A DNA stretch of 64,000 bases from DATMQA01 sp035566895 (GCA_035566895.1 DATMQA010000182.1:1-64000), one strand, 5' to 3'. Numbered from the stretch's first letter, positions 25,811 through 37,222 are shown. Numbers and translations: made by a program. The notes: generated by a model from the sequence alone, not told the origin.

Positions 25811-26587
25811 GGATTTGTTGGCGTTCTTCAAGAAGGGAGAAAACAAATCAATCGGCACCGGCAGGAACGTCGTGGTGTTGTGTTCGCTGGATATCTCGCG
25901 CATGGTCTGGAGGAAGCGCAATTGAAGCGCAATCGGCTCTTTGCTGATCATGGCGGCCGCCTGGACCATTTTCTCGGCGGCCTGGAATTCGCCTTCGGCA
26001 TTGACGATCTTCGCCCGCCGTTCCCGCTCGGCCTCTGCCTGCTTGGCCATCGCGCGCTTCATGCTGTCCGGCAGCGCCACGTCCTTCACCTCGACGGCGG
26101 TGACTTTGACGCCCCACGGCTCGGTTTGGCGGTCGATGATTTCCTGCAATTTTTGGTTGATCTGGTCCCGCTGCGACAGCAGGTCGTCCAACGGCGCCTG
26201 GCCCAGAACGCTCCGCAACGTCGTCTGCGCTATCAACGAGGTCGCCTTCCAAAAATTCTCCACCTTCACTACCGCCGCAATCGGATCAATCACCCGGAAA
26301 TACACCACCGCATCCACCGTCGCCGGCACGTTGTCGCGAGTCATAATTTCCTGCTTGGATACGTCGATGGTGACGACGCGCAGGTCCATCTTCACGAGCT
26401 TATCCACGACGGGGATGAGCAGGATCAGCCCTGGCCCTTTGGCCCCCAACAGTTTGCCCAGCCGGAAAATGACACCGCGCTCGTATTCCCGCAGGATGCG
26501 AATCGCGGTCGGCAAAATGAATGCGGCGACGACGAAGAGGACGACCAGGACGGGGATGATTTTGGCCAGGATGCTGAATTGTTCCAT
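25808..26587 (-). CDS. slipin / SPFH-domain (stomatin-like) membrane protein
   Basis: A 259-residue inner-membrane scaffold protein. One N-terminal transmembrane helix (VLVVLFVVAAFILPTAI, ~10-28) precedes the SPFH/band 7 domain (~30-200), with text typical of slipins (REYERGVIFRLGKLLG, TRDNVPATVDAVVYFRV, WGVKVTAVEVKDVALP). A short helical coiled region (AEAERERRAKIVNAEGE) ends the protein. Slipins oligomerise in membrane microdomains and are partners or substrates of NfeD proteases; the NfeD gene sits 136 nt upstream on the same strand, so the two are probably co-transcribed. Confidence 0.93.
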   Translation of the reverse strand: MEQFSILAKIIPVLVVLFVVAAFILPTAIRILREYERGVIFRLGKLLGAKGPGLILLIPVVDKLVKMDLRVVTIDVSKQEIMTRDNVPATVDAVVYFRVIDPIAAVVKVENFWKATSLIAQTTLRSVLGQAPLDDLLSQRDQINQKLQEIIDRQTEPWGVKVTAVEVKDVALPDSMKRAMAKQAEAERERRAKIVNAEGEFQAAEKMVQAAAMISKEPIALQLRFLQTMREISSEHNTTTFLPVPIDLFSPFLKNANKS

Positions 26588-26667
26588 AATTCCTTTCTAG
26601 TTCGTTTACTCTGCTACATGGCCGCAACGTCGTACGGCCACACCGTTCCCACGCGGCGGCTTGGCCC

Positions 26668-26702
26668 CATGTAACGTTGTAACCATGTAACCTTGTAACA
26701 AA
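26668..26702. repeat. short tandem repeat, unit TGTAACCT
   Basis: Units ATGTAACG, TTGTAACC, ATGTAACC and TTGTAACA, 8-bp period, in the spacer between NfeD and slipin. Confidence 0.7.
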
Positions 26703-26723
26703 GTCATGTTAGGGGTTATCGGT

Positions 26724-28052
26724 TTATCTCTTGGGTTTCACCTTCAAAGTGAGGCCGTCGATGGCGGCAATCTCCACGACCTGGCCGGGCTCGATCGGCA
26801 CGTCGCTGATGGCGTTCCAGTATTCGCCTTCAACGAAGACTTTGCCGCCGCTGGAATCGATCCGGGCTGCGGCTGGGGCGACTTTGCCCAACATCGTTTC
26901 CTTGCCGGCGCGGACCGGCAGCATCTGGGCACGCAGGCTCGCTCCAACGACAAAGAGGAAAAACAGCGCCAACAGGCCGGTGGCAGGGATGATATAGGCC
27001 AGGGAGAGATGGAACGCGGGCTCGGCCCGGCTGAAAAGCATCAGCGCACCCAGGAAAAAAGCCAGGATGCCACCAAAGGTCAGGACGCCATGAGACGGAG
27101 CGAAGAGGTCGGCGATGAAGAGCACCAGCGCCACGAACAGCAACGCCAGGCCGGCCACACTGATGGGCAGAATCGCCCCCAAATAAAGCGCCAGGATAAG
27201 CGCAATCGCACCTGCCACGCCCGGCAGAATCGCGCCAGGAGTGTTGAGTTCGGCGATGATGCCAAACGTCGCAATCAACATCAGGATCAGCATCACTTCA
27301 GGCCGGGCGAAAGCCTGAAAAAGCCTTTCGCGCAACGCCATGGGGATTTCGACAATGTTGGCGCCGGCAGTTTTGAGGGTCTTGCCATCGCGGTCGCGCC
27401 CATCGATTTGCTGGAGCAGGTCGGGCAGGTCTTTCGCAATCACGTCGATGACCCTCAGATCAAGCGCCTTCGTGGCGGTCACCGATTCACTCTGGAGGAC
27501 CGCGGCCCGGGCCCACTCGACATTGCGCCCGCGCCTTTCCGCGATGGACTCGATGTAGCTGCTGGCGTAGCTCTCAAGTTTCTGCTTCATGACGCTGTTG
27601 GTGGATTCCTCGTTGCCGCCGCCTCCCATGCCGGCCGAAACGGGGTGGGCGGCTCCGATCGTGGTGTCGGGTGCCATGGCGGCGATGTCGGCGGCCATGG
27701 TGATGAAGCAGCCGGCGCTGGCGGCGTTGGCCCCGGCCGGGGCCACGTAAACGACGATTGGAACGGAGGAGGCGTAAAATTTCTGGACGATTTCTTTGGT
27801 GGAATCAAGCAGGCCGCCCGGCGTGTCGAGTTGGACGATCAGGCAGACGTCGCTGCGGGCACCCGCCACGTCGATGGCCCGGCTGATGTAGCCGGCGGTG
27901 GCGGGCCCGATGGCACCATTGATCTTGATCAGCCCGGCATCTGCCGCCGGCAAGCTGCAAACCGGCCCGCATGCCAGGGTGGTCATCAGAATGGCCAATC
28001 CGAGCCTCATATTATCCTCACTGGAAATCAGAATATCAAATACGCGGGCCAA
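26724..28052 (-). CDS. NfeD-family membrane serine protease (ClpP-class)
   Basis: 442 residues. A signal peptide (~1-33) is followed by a crotonase/ClpP-like protease domain (~40-250). VQLDTPGGLLDSTKEIV and the serine of ANAASAGCF (probable nucleophile, Ser-Lys dyad in this family) are visible. Residues ~270-380 hold four or five hydrophobic helices (LILMLIATFGIIAEL, ALILALYLGAILPI, LLFVALVLFIADLF). A C-terminal OB-fold NfeD domain (~390-442) includes GKVFVEGEYWNA. It cleaves or regulates slipins at the membrane, and the slipin gene follows directly. This long form is the typical 1a class. Confidence 0.92.
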   Translation of the reverse strand: MARVFDILISSEDNMRLGLAILMTTLACGPVCSLPAADAGLIKINGAIGPATAGYISRAIDVAGARSDVCLIVQLDTPGGLLDSTKEIVQKFYASSVPIVVYVAPAGANAASAGCFITMAADIAAMAPDTTIGAAHPVSAGMGGGGNEESTNSVMKQKLESYASSYIESIAERRGRNVEWARAAVLQSESVTATKALDLRVIDVIAKDLPDLLQQIDGRDRDGKTLKTAGANIVEIPMALRERLFQAFARPEVMLILMLIATFGIIAELNTPGAILPGVAGAIALILALYLGAILPISVAGLALLFVALVLFIADLFAPSHGVLTFGGILAFFLGALMLFSRAEPAFHLSLAYIIPATGLLALFFLFVVGASLRAQMLPVRAGKETMLGKVAPAAARIDSSGGKVFVEGEYWNAISDVPIEPGQVVEIAAIDGLTLKVKPKR

Positions 28053-28170
28053 CGCAATAACGAATCGGCTGGCCCTGTTACCATCACCTCGTCACCCGTG
28101 GTGCTTTCGCTTGACGGACGTGACCTAACTCCAATACGTTCGGCCCGGATATCAAATCACACACGCTTTC

Positions 28171-28208
28171 ATTTCAAATCAAGAATCAAAATTCAAAACT
28201 CGAAAATC
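28171..28208. repeat. short tandem repeat, unit TCAAAATT
   Basis: TTTCAAATCAAGAATCAAAA then TTCAAAACTCGAAAAT, about 8-bp period, directly before the M42 gene start. Confidence 0.6.
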
Positions 28209-28212
28209 CGCT

Positions 28213-29283
28213 ATGCGCCAACCATCCCTTGACTTTCTTCGGACCCTCGTCAACACCCCCAGCCCCGTCGGCCATGAAAAGCGCGGTCAGCGAGTCTGGC
28301 TGGACTACGCCAAACAGTTTGCTGACGAGACTTTTTCCGATGCCTACGGCAACTGCGTCGCCGTGCTTAACAAAGGCGGCTCGCCCCGGTTGATGCTTGC
28401 CGGCCACGCCGACGAAATCGCCATGGCCGTCAACTATATCAGTGATGAGGGGTTCATTTATGTCCGCAAGATGGGTGGCGTCGATGCGGCGATTACCAAA
28501 GCCCAGCGCGTTGTCATCCACACTCGCAATGGCCCTGTCAAAGGTGTCGTCGGCAACGTCGCTCCACATCTCATGCGGGAGGAGAAAGAGCCCAAGCCGC
28601 CGAAGATCCACGACCTGTTCATCGACGTCGGCGTGAGCAGCCGCAAGGACGCCCAACAGCTTGTCCAGATCGGCGACCCAATCACCCTCGCGGACGAATT
28701 TGATTTGCTGCGCAACGACCTGGCCGTCGCCCGCGCCTTCGATAACCGTATCGGGACGTTCTCCGTCGCCGAAGCCCTGCGGCTGTTGAAAGAGTCCAAA
28801 GGCAAACTCCAGGCCGAGGTCTGCGCCGTCTCCAACGTCCAGGAGGAAGCCGGTCTGCTCGGCGCCCGCCAGATCGCCTACTCGCTCAAACCCGACGTGG
28901 CCCTGGTGGTGGATGTGACCCACGCAACCGATTATCCGACGGTCAACAAGTCGCAACATGGTGACATCAAGGTGGGTAAAGGCCCGGCGATCACCCATGG
29001 CGGCTGCAACCATTCGGAAGTCGTGGCGCGCCTGGAACAAATCGCCAAAGCCAAAAAAATTCCGCTCCAACACGAAGCAATGTCCTCGACCAGCGGCACC
29101 GATACCGATGTGATCTTTTGGACGCGCGGCGGGATCGCCAGCGCGTTAATCAGCCTCCCGAACCGTTACATGCATTCTCCCGTGGAAGTCGTCAGCCTGA
29201 ATGACCTTGAGAAAATTCCCGAGTTGCTGGCCGGGTTTGCTGCGTCGCTTAAAGAAGGCGAAGAGTTTAAGGTGAAAATCTGA
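28213..29283 (+). CDS. M42-family zinc aminopeptidase
   Basis: A 356-residue cytosolic co-catalytic metallopeptidase (PepA/FrvX/endoglucanase-M type) that trims N-terminal residues from peptides. Expected metal ligands are visible: H65 in LAGHADEIAM, the bridging Asp in ARAFDNRIG, the Glu pair in VSNVQEEAGLLGA, the Asp in LVVDVTHATD and a late His in RYMHSPVE. The residue positions match the family spacing and the length is normal. The start has no strong Shine-Dalgarno; the TCAAAATT repeat occupies the place where one would be. Confidence 0.92.
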   Translation: MRQPSLDFLRTLVNTPSPVGHEKRGQRVWLDYAKQFADETFSDAYGNCVAVLNKGGSPRLMLAGHADEIAMAVNYISDEGFIYVRKMGGVDAAITKAQRVVIHTRNGPVKGVVGNVAPHLMREEKEPKPPKIHDLFIDVGVSSRKDAQQLVQIGDPITLADEFDLLRNDLAVARAFDNRIGTFSVAEALRLLKESKGKLQAEVCAVSNVQEEAGLLGARQIAYSLKPDVALVVDVTHATDYPTVNKSQHGDIKVGKGPAITHGGCNHSEVVARLEQIAKAKKIPLQHEAMSSTSGTDTDVIFWTRGGIASALISLPNRYMHSPVEVVSLNDLEKIPELLAGFAASLKEGEEFKVKI

Positions 29284-29314
29284 GAGCACGCTCCACAGGG
29301 AAGGGCGCATCACC

Positions 29315-29370
29315 CAATTGACTCAATCAACTCAGTTAACTCAGTTAACTTAGTTAACCCTTTTAACTTT
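29315..29370. repeat. short tandem repeat, unit (C)TCAGTTAA
   Basis: ACTCAATCA, ACTCAGTTA, ACTCAGTTA, ACTTAGTTA and ACCCTTTTAAC, 9-bp period, between the M42 gene and the next minus-strand gene. Two related loci lie at 51461-51500 and 56705-56750. Confidence 0.75.
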
Positions 29371-29980
29371 GTTCCGCCCTGACATCCTCCGGCCTGACCT
29401 CGAGGCACTCATCCTGGTCTTCCCAAATCACGGCCGGATAGAACTCCAACAAGCAGGGGGCAAACTGGCTGCCGGCCTGGACTAGCAAGCGTTCAGCCTC
29501 GGCCGCGGCCTCATCGCAGGCATGGTCGTAGTCTTCAGTGCTCTGGCGCTGTTCCTCCTCCCAATGAGCTACTGCATGGACCGGACTGTACTGCGTGGCC
29601 CAGGCTTTCAGCTCTCCTTGCAGACCTGCCGGAATTTCTTCAAAGGGCACCAGCGTCTCGCTGCAATGCTGGCAAATCAACCCCGTCTCGTGCACGTCGC
29701 GCGTCAGCAGCGGCAGCATCGGTGCGCGGCAGCAAGGCGCTTCCGGATAAGCCGCCGGAGCGCTGGTCAGCCGTTGGAGCCAAATCTGCCGTTCATGTCC
29801 TAGTTGTGCTGCCAGTCGGTAGGCCCCAACCAACGGATGCGACAGCCGCCAGGCCTTCCCGGCAAACTGCCCCAGCGTCTGGGCCATCCATCGCGCCAGG
29901 GTCATATCGTCGAATTCGCGGAAGACCAGACTGTACTCTTTCCAGAGCAAATCCAGCGGTGACTCTGCATTCGTCGCCAT
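29363..29980 (-). CDS. hypothetical protein with cysteine pairs
   Basis: A 205-residue soluble protein I do not recognise. Two Cys clusters in the middle (CCRAP and ICQHCSETL, ~residues 94-120) could form a zinc ribbon. The C-terminal half is acidic (DQDECLEVRPEDVRAEQS) and contains a helical stretch (CDEAAAEAERLLVQAG). No signal or membrane segment. It is convergent with the M42 gene and divergent from the esterase. No function assigned. Confidence 0.55.
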   Translation of the reverse strand: MATNAESPLDLLWKEYSLVFREFDDMTLARWMAQTLGQFAGKAWRLSHPLVGAYRLAAQLGHERQIWLQRLTSAPAAYPEAPCCRAPMLPLLTRDVHETGLICQHCSETLVPFEEIPAGLQGELKAWATQYSPVHAVAHWEEEQRQSTEDYDHACDEAAAEAERLLVQAGSQFAPCLLEFYPAVIWEDQDECLEVRPEDVRAEQS

Positions 29981-30105
29981 GGCCGCAAGTGTTGCCCCAC
30001 CCGCGGGGATTGTCGAGCGGAGACCACAAACTTAACGATAGACACCACCAGTCCGCGCGGTAATCTCAGTCTCGCAGAGCAGAATGAAGACCTGACACCT
30101 CGGTT

Positions 30106-31269
30106 ATGAAATCAAAAAAACTTCTCTTCTTCTTGACCCTGGCCGCCGCGCCGTTGGCCCTTGCGGCTACCTTGCCGATGAAAGAGCCGCGCTTGACCGA
30201 GGAGCAGGCCCGCGAACAACTTGCCTCTTTCGCCAAAACCTGGCACACACGCGCCGAATGGGAAAACCGTGCCAAAAACATCCGCGAATCCATCCTCCGC
30301 GAAGCCAACCTCACGCCCTTGCCATCTCGCTGCGACCTGAACCCCATCATCTGGGGCAAGCGCACCTGCAAAGGCTACACCGTTGAGAATGTCGCCTTCG
30401 AAAGCTTGCCTGGCTTTTTCGTCACCGGCAATCTCTACCGGCCCGCTGAAGGCAAAGGACCGTTCGCCGGCGTCCTCTGTCCTCATGGCCATCTGGTCCG
30501 CAATCGCATGCTCCCCGCCACTCAAACCCGTTGCGCCGTGCTCGCCCGCATGGGCGCCGTGGTCTTTGCCTATGATATGGTCGGCTATGGTGACTCGACT
30601 CAAGTAAAACACGACGACCCCAACGTGCTCACCCTGCAGCTCTGGGACAGCATCCGCGCGCTGGATTTCCTTGCCTCGCTGCCAGGGGTCGATGCCAAAC
30701 GCCTGGGGTGCACCGGCGAATCTGGCGGCGGCACCCAAACGTTTCACCTCGCTGCGGTCGATGACCGCCTGGCTGTCAGCGTCCCGGTGGTCATGGTCTC
30801 AGCTCATTACTTTGGCGGATGCAAATGCGAGAGCGGGCTGCCGATTCACCACAGTGACCGGCACGACACCGATAACGTGGAGATTGCCGCTCTGTTTGCT
30901 CCCAAATCGATGCTCGTCGTTTCTGATGGGAAGGACTGGACCAGGAACGTGCCGCAAGTCGAATTTCCTTATATCCAGAGCGTCTATCGGCTCTATCATG
31001 CTGCCGACAAAGTTGAGAATGCGCACTTTGCCGATGAAGGCCACGACTACGGTCCCTCCAAGCGTCAGGCCATGTACAAATTCATGGCGAAACACTTAGG
31101 TCTGAATCTGAGAGCCGTCACTACTCCCGAAGGCCAGTTCGACGAAGCGGAGACCACCCTGGATGGAGCCTCCCTGGAGGCCTTCAACTCCGACCATCCC
31201 CGTCCGGCCTCTGCCCTGGCGGATGGTGCTGCCGTGGCCCAGGCGCTGGCGAAAGCCAAAAGTCGTTAG
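30106..31269 (+). CDS. secreted acetylxylan-esterase-like alpha/beta hydrolase
   Basis: 387 residues with a signal peptide (LLFFLTLAAAPLALA). The hydrolase fold has its nucleophile Ser in the GESGGGTQTF elbow, an Asp in an APKSMLVVSDGKDW strand and a His in DEGHDYGP, giving a full Ser-Asp-His triad. Family members (acetylxylan esterase, dienelactone-hydrolase-like) deacetylate plant polysaccharides. The protein is not next to the glycosidase operon, but a shared role in polymer use is plausible. It starts at ATG 30106; no clear Shine-Dalgarno. Confidence 0.85.
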   Translation: MKSKKLLFFLTLAAAPLALAATLPMKEPRLTEEQAREQLASFAKTWHTRAEWENRAKNIRESILREANLTPLPSRCDLNPIIWGKRTCKGYTVENVAFESLPGFFVTGNLYRPAEGKGPFAGVLCPHGHLVRNRMLPATQTRCAVLARMGAVVFAYDMVGYGDSTQVKHDDPNVLTLQLWDSIRALDFLASLPGVDAKRLGCTGESGGGTQTFHLAAVDDRLAVSVPVVMVSAHYFGGCKCESGLPIHHSDRHDTDNVEIAALFAPKSMLVVSDGKDWTRNVPQVEFPYIQSVYRLYHAADKVENAHFADEGHDYGPSKRQAMYKFMAKHLGLNLRAVTTPEGQFDEAETTLDGASLEAFNSDHPRPASALADGAAVAQALAKAKSR

Positions 31270-31324
31270 TGGAGTCGATGAATCCCTGGCTGTTCGAATC
31301 GTCTCGAAACCGTAAGCTCGCAGG

Positions 31325-32125
31325 ATGAACCAGGCCGGAAAAAAAATCCTCATCATCGATGACGACGAGGAGGTTCGGTCTGTCCTCACTCGTTTGCTGG
31401 TCAAGTGTCGCTTTGAGGCGCTGGCCGCCGCCGATGGCCAGGAGGGGTTGGACTTGGCGAGACGCACAACCCCGGATCTTATTCTATGCGATCTGGAAAT
31501 GCCTGCTTTGGACGGTTATCAGGTCCTTGCCGCCCTGCGCAGCGCTCCGGCTCTCGCCTCGGTCCCGGTGATCTTTCTCACCGGCCGCTCCGCCGCTGCC
31601 CAGATCCGGTTCGGCATGAACCTGGGCGCCGATGATTATTTGACCAAACCCGCCAAAGCGCAGGACCTGTTGCAGGCGATCCAGGCGCGGCTCAAACTGG
31701 CTCGCGTGCGGCAGCACCCTGCTGGTGCCGCCGTCCCGGCCCCCTCCCGGGCGAAACTGGAGGAGACCGTTCTCGTCAAGACCCGCACCGAAAAGCGCCT
31801 GATAAAAATCCGCGAAATCATCCGGGTGGCCGCCGACGGCGAATACTCCTGGATTTTTTGGGAGACCGGCAAGGGCGCCCTGCTTCGCAAATCGCTGAAA
31901 CAATGGTTGGCGGAGCTGCCGGCCGACCAGTTTATCCGCGTGCATCGGGGCGCTATTGTCAACCTGGAGCACCTGGAGCGAGTCGAGCGGCTGTCGGACG
32001 GCCGTATTCAAATCCATTTGCGCGATACGCCTGAGCCTATCCCTGTCAGCACCCGTCTGGCGCCTTCGCTGAATCGGAAACTCAAGCAACTGCAAACGAC
32101 CCCGAACCCCGGACTCAGTAAATAG
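31325..32125 (+). CDS. response regulator with LytTR DNA-binding domain
   Basis: 266 residues. The receiver domain (~5-125) has the acidic pair in IIDDDEEV, phospho-acceptor Asp in LILCDLEMPALDG and Lys in DYLTKPAK. A LytTR domain (~150-255) shows LIKIREIIRVAADGEYSWIF and VHRGAIVNLEHLERVERL, as in AgrA/LytR regulators that bind direct-repeat promoters. It is the first of four signalling genes in a row (next genes at 32331, 34424 and 34902). The target genes cannot be told from the sequence. Confidence 0.92.
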   Translation: MNQAGKKILIIDDDEEVRSVLTRLLVKCRFEALAAADGQEGLDLARRTTPDLILCDLEMPALDGYQVLAALRSAPALASVPVIFLTGRSAAAQIRFGMNLGADDYLTKPAKAQDLLQAIQARLKLARVRQHPAGAAVPAPSRAKLEETVLVKTRTEKRLIKIREIIRVAADGEYSWIFWETGKGALLRKSLKQWLAELPADQFIRVHRGAIVNLEHLERVERLSDGRIQIHLRDTPEPIPVSTRLAPSLNRKLKQLQTTPNPGLSK

Positions 32126-32180
32126 CGCCATGCGCTTGTGAGCCGGGTTTCGTCTGGCTCCATTAGCCGCGACAGTATCC

Positions 32181-32228
32181 AACCTTGAGACTTCGGATTT
32201 AGAATTCATTTCGGACTTCGAATCTCCC
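32181..32228. repeat. short degenerate repeat, CTTCGGATTT type
   Basis: GACTTCGGATTTAGAATTCA followed by TTTCGGACTTCGAATC, about 10-bp period, between two signalling genes. Weaker than the other loci. Confidence 0.4.
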
Positions 32229-32330
32229 AACCTGCGTTTACTGCAAAATTCCCCGCGCTGCCTGCCCCTCCATTTCCTGGACCCAGGCGCACAAGACCTG
32301 CTGGTCTCAGCCTTGTTTTCTTGGGTACAA

Positions 32331-34423
<2,093 letters not shown>

Positions 34424-34427
<4 letters not shown>

Positions 34428-34834
34428 ACGGCAGCGTTCTCATCATCGAAGATAACCAGCTCAACCTCGAGCTGGCGGCCGATTTGTTGGAAGCCAGTCA
34501 CTTCCGTGTCTGGCAGGCACGCACTGCCGAAGAGGGCCTGGGGCTCGCGCGCGAACTGAAGCCCGACCTTATCCTTATGGACCTGAGCCTGCCCGGGATG
34601 GACGGCCGGGTCGCCACGCGCGCGCTTAAGTCCAATCCCTCCACCCGCCATCTCAAGGTTATCGCCTTGACCGCCCACGCTATGAAAGGTGACGAAGACT
34701 CGGCTCTGCGCGCCGGCTGCGACGGCTATCTCACCAAACCCATCAACACCCGTGCTTTCCCGCGGCAAATCGCTGACTTCATTTCCAAGTGGCAACCGCG
34801 CGAGCCGCGCCAACACACGGTTGAAACCCGATGA
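34424..34834 (+). CDS. single-domain response regulator
   Basis: 136 residues, only a receiver domain (acidic IIEDNQ, phospho-acceptor Asp in LILMDLSLPGMDG, Lys in DGYLTKPINT). The start ATG 34424 overlaps the kinase stop (ATGA), so it is probably translated together with the kinase. GTG 34418 is possible but unneeded. This kind of short DivK/CheY-like protein relays phosphate or acts on the downstream output protein. Confidence 0.92.
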
Positions 34835-34838
34835 ACGA

Positions 34839-34875
34839 ATTCACCTTCCACCATTCACCATTCACGTTCCATTTT
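34839..34875. repeat. short tandem repeat, unit TTCACCA
   Basis: TTCACCTTCCACCATTCACC then ATTCACGTTCC, 7-8 bp period, between the receiver gene and the cyclase gene. Confidence 0.6.
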
Positions 34876-34901
34876 TGGTTCGTACTCTAACTCCAAAGTC
34901 T

Positions 34902-36020
34902 ATGACTCGAGCACCTGTCCAACTCCCAATCCCACCCCTCCGCCGCTTCGGCTCCATTCTCATCGTCGATGACGAAGAGCCCAATCGCCTCCTGCTGCGT
35001 GACCTCCTGGAGGCCCAGGGCTACGCCACCTCTGAAGCCTCCAATGGCGCCGAGGCACTGGAATCTGTCGCCCAGCGTCTGCCCGATCTCATCTTGCTCG
35101 ACATCATGATGCCCGGTGTAAATGGCTACGAAGTCTGCCAGCGCTTGAAACAGAACGGCCGCACCGCCCACATCCCTGTCCTCATGGTCACCGCCTTCTC
35201 AGAACGCAAAGAGCGGTTGCTCGGCATGCAGGCGGGAGCCAATGATTTTCTTAACAAACCCGTTGATATTCAGGACGTCGTCCTCCGAGTCAGGAATGCC
35301 CTCTGCCTCAAGGGCCTTTATGAGCAGCTTAAAGCCGAGCGGGAGAAATCCGAGCAACTCCTCCTCAATATCCTCCCCAAACCCATCGCCGAGCGTATGA
35401 AAAACGGTGAAGTCAATATTGCCGATTACCACCCCGAAGCGACCGTGCTGTTCGCCGACCTGGCCGGTTTCACTGCCCTGTCCGCCCTCATCCAGCCGGA
35501 GCAGATTGTCTCTATGCTTAACGAGATCTTCTCTGAGTTTGATCTGCTGGTCGAACAGTTGCAGTTGGAAAAAATCAAAACCGTCGGCGACGCCTACATG
35601 GTCGCGGGCGGGATTCACTCGAACCGCCTCGACCACACCGAAGCTGTCGCGGAACTGGCCCTCCAGATTCAGCAAGCCATGGTCCGTTTTAACCAGCAAT
35701 ACAACACCTCCATTCGCATGCGCATCGGCATCAGCACGGGCTCCGTCGTTTCCGGTGTCATTGGACGCAGAAAATTCGCCTACGACCTTTGGGGACCGAC
35801 CGTCAATCTCGCGTGTCAACTGCAGACCGCCGGTTCCCCCGGCAGCGTCCAGGTGGATCAGGCCACTTACGAGCGCCTGCAAAACCGGTTCCGGTTCTCC
35901 GGCCCGCGCATCGTCGAGCTCAAAAACGAAAACCGCGTTACCATTCGTACCCTGGCTCCCTATTCCAGCCGGCCCCTGCCCGGCTCCGGATATCCACGCC
36001 TCGAAACCGTTGCCGGCTAA
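34902..36020 (+). CDS. receiver-class III nucleotide cyclase
   Basis: 372 residues from ATG 34902. The frame is open upstream to 34689, but that part overlaps the previous gene. The receiver (~15-135) has an IVDDEEPNR acidic pair, phospho-acceptor Asp in LILLDIMMPGVNG and Lys in DFLNKPVD. A signalling helix (LLLNILPKPIAERMKNGE) leads to the cyclase domain (~175-350). Metal-binding Asp residues are seen in VLFADLAGFTALS and in KTVGDAYMVAGG; transition-state Asn and Arg are expected in WGPTVNLACQLQ. Class III cyclases make cAMP or cGMP; the substrate is not resolved here. It probably is the phospho-controlled output of the kinase. Confidence 0.93.
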   Translation: MTRAPVQLPIPPLRRFGSILIVDDEEPNRLLLRDLLEAQGYATSEASNGAEALESVAQRLPDLILLDIMMPGVNGYEVCQRLKQNGRTAHIPVLMVTAFSERKERLLGMQAGANDFLNKPVDIQDVVLRVRNALCLKGLYEQLKAEREKSEQLLLNILPKPIAERMKNGEVNIADYHPEATVLFADLAGFTALSALIQPEQIVSMLNEIFSEFDLLVEQLQLEKIKTVGDAYMVAGGIHSNRLDHTEAVAELALQIQQAMVRFNQQYNTSIRMRIGISTGSVVSGVIGRRKFAYDLWGPTVNLACQLQTAGSPGSVQVDQATYERLQNRFRFSGPRIVELKNENRVTIRTLAPYSSRPLPGSGYPRLETVAG

Positions 36021-36128
36021 AACGCCCAAGATAGGTGCTTGTGGCGCCCCCAAATCCAGGGCCGCTCGAATACTACGTGGCTATGCGCTGTCTAAGGTTG
36101 CGGGTATATTAATGCGTAATCTTGGATT

Positions 36129-36854
36129 ATGAAACTGCGCACTTTAACCTTAATGTTGACTGCTTCCGCTCTGGTTCTGGCTGGCTGCGAGACCCCTTAT
36201 GGCACCCCTGATCGCACCGGCACCGGAGCTTTGGCCGGTGGCGGAATCGGCGCCCTCTCGGGTGCCGCCATTGGCAGTGCCAGCGGGCACGCCGGCGCGG
36301 GTGCCTTGATCGGCGGCGCGATTGGTGCGGTGACCGGCGGCCTCATCGGGCACTCGATGGACATGGAGGAGCAGGAGCGGCTCCGTGCACAAGCCCCGCA
36401 AACCTACGTGCGTGTCGAGCAAGGCCAGCCGTTGAGCCTGCCGGATGTCAAGGCGCTGGCCCAGGCCAGGGTCAGCGACGACGTTATCATCAGCCAGATT
36501 CGCAATTCTCGCACCGTCTACCATCTCAGCGCTGCGGACATCATTGATTTACAGAATGCCGGCCTCAGCCAGCAGGTTATTAACTTCATGATCAACACGC
36601 CGAGTCTCTACGGACCTGGAGGCGCACCCGCCGAGGTAGTCACTCAACCTCCTCCGCCCCCACCCAGTGAAACGATAGTAGTTGCGCCCGGTCCGGGCTA
36701 CGTGTGGGCCCCCGGCGAATGGGTATGGAATGGTGGTTGGGTGTGGGTAGGTGGCCACTGGGTTCTGCCGCCCCGTCCGCAGGCCGTGTGGGTCGTGGGC
36801 TATTGGGGTCACGGTCCTCATGGATGGCACCATTACCCAGGACATTGGCGGTGA
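36129..36854 (+). CDS. outer-membrane-type lipoprotein with glycine-zipper and Trp/Gly-rich tail
   Basis: 241 residues. The lipobox LVLAGC (Cys19-20 region) predicts lipid attachment. Residues ~35-80 are a glycine-zipper repeat (GGGIGALSGAAIGSASGHAG, then GALIGGAIGAVTGGLIG). A proline-rich linker (QPPPPPPSE) leads to a tail (~190-241) with repeated aromatic units (APGEWVWNGGWVWVGGHWV). This composition is common in small verrucomicrobial and proteobacterial surface lipoproteins; the function is unknown. Its promoter region is preceded by a short leader after the cyclase gene. Confidence 0.8.
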   Translation: MKLRTLTLMLTASALVLAGCETPYGTPDRTGTGALAGGGIGALSGAAIGSASGHAGAGALIGGAIGAVTGGLIGHSMDMEEQERLRAQAPQTYVRVEQGQPLSLPDVKALAQARVSDDVIISQIRNSRTVYHLSAADIIDLQNAGLSQQVINFMINTPSLYGPGGAPAEVVTQPPPPPPSETIVVAPGPGYVWAPGEWVWNGGWVWVGGHWVLPPRPQAVWVVGYWGHGPHGWHHYPGHWR

Positions 36855-36862
36855 CGCCCTCG

Positions 36863-37222
36863 TCACTTCACCAATCGCAGCGTCAGGGGATAATGGTAAC
36901 AGCCGCCATCGGATGCCCGGACCGCGGCAATGATCGCCAGGACCAGCGAGCCGATCCCAATGACAAACAGCATTGGAATTCCGATCAGGATAAACGCCAA
37001 GGGGATACAACACAGGATATAAAGATACACGGAAATGTGAAAATTCAGCGCTTCCTTGGCATTGACGGCAACGTATTCCGACTCATGCCGCATCGCCAGG
37101 TAAACCACCAGCGGGAGGACCAGCCCGACGCCAAACAACATCGAGAGGTGACTCAACATGCTCCATATCTTGTCATTGCCCTTTGGAGCTGCCAGGGCTT
37201 CGGCCGGTAGCGAGGGTTCCAT
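36863..37222 (-). CDS. DUF4870 membrane protein
   Basis: 119 residues with three hydrophobic helices (MLFGVGLVLPLVVYL, LYILCCIPLAFILIG, LFVIGIGSLVLAIIAAV) and the family-like WSMLSHLSML and AKEALNFHISVYLY motifs. This small integral inner-membrane family is widespread and uncharacterised. Convergent with the lipoprotein gene. Confidence 0.85.
   Translation of the reverse strand: MEPSLPAEALAAPKGNDKIWSMLSHLSMLFGVGLVLPLVVYLAMRHESEYVAVNAKEALNFHISVYLYILCCIPLAFILIGIPMLFVIGIGSLVLAIIAAVRASDGGCYHYPLTLRLVK

Noticed and set aside
26706..28232. 508-codon plus-strand frame
   Set aside because: It is antisense to the NfeD gene, which has clear family motifs and a signal peptide. The plus frame has the composition of a shadow frame.
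29315..29370. Possible CRISPR-like array
   Set aside because: Units are adjacent with no unique spacers and only 7-10 bp long. No cas genes in the window.
32313..32330. Upstream TTG start for the MASE1 kinase
   Set aside because: It adds only six residues, and ATG 32331 directly begins the charged N-terminus before helix 1.
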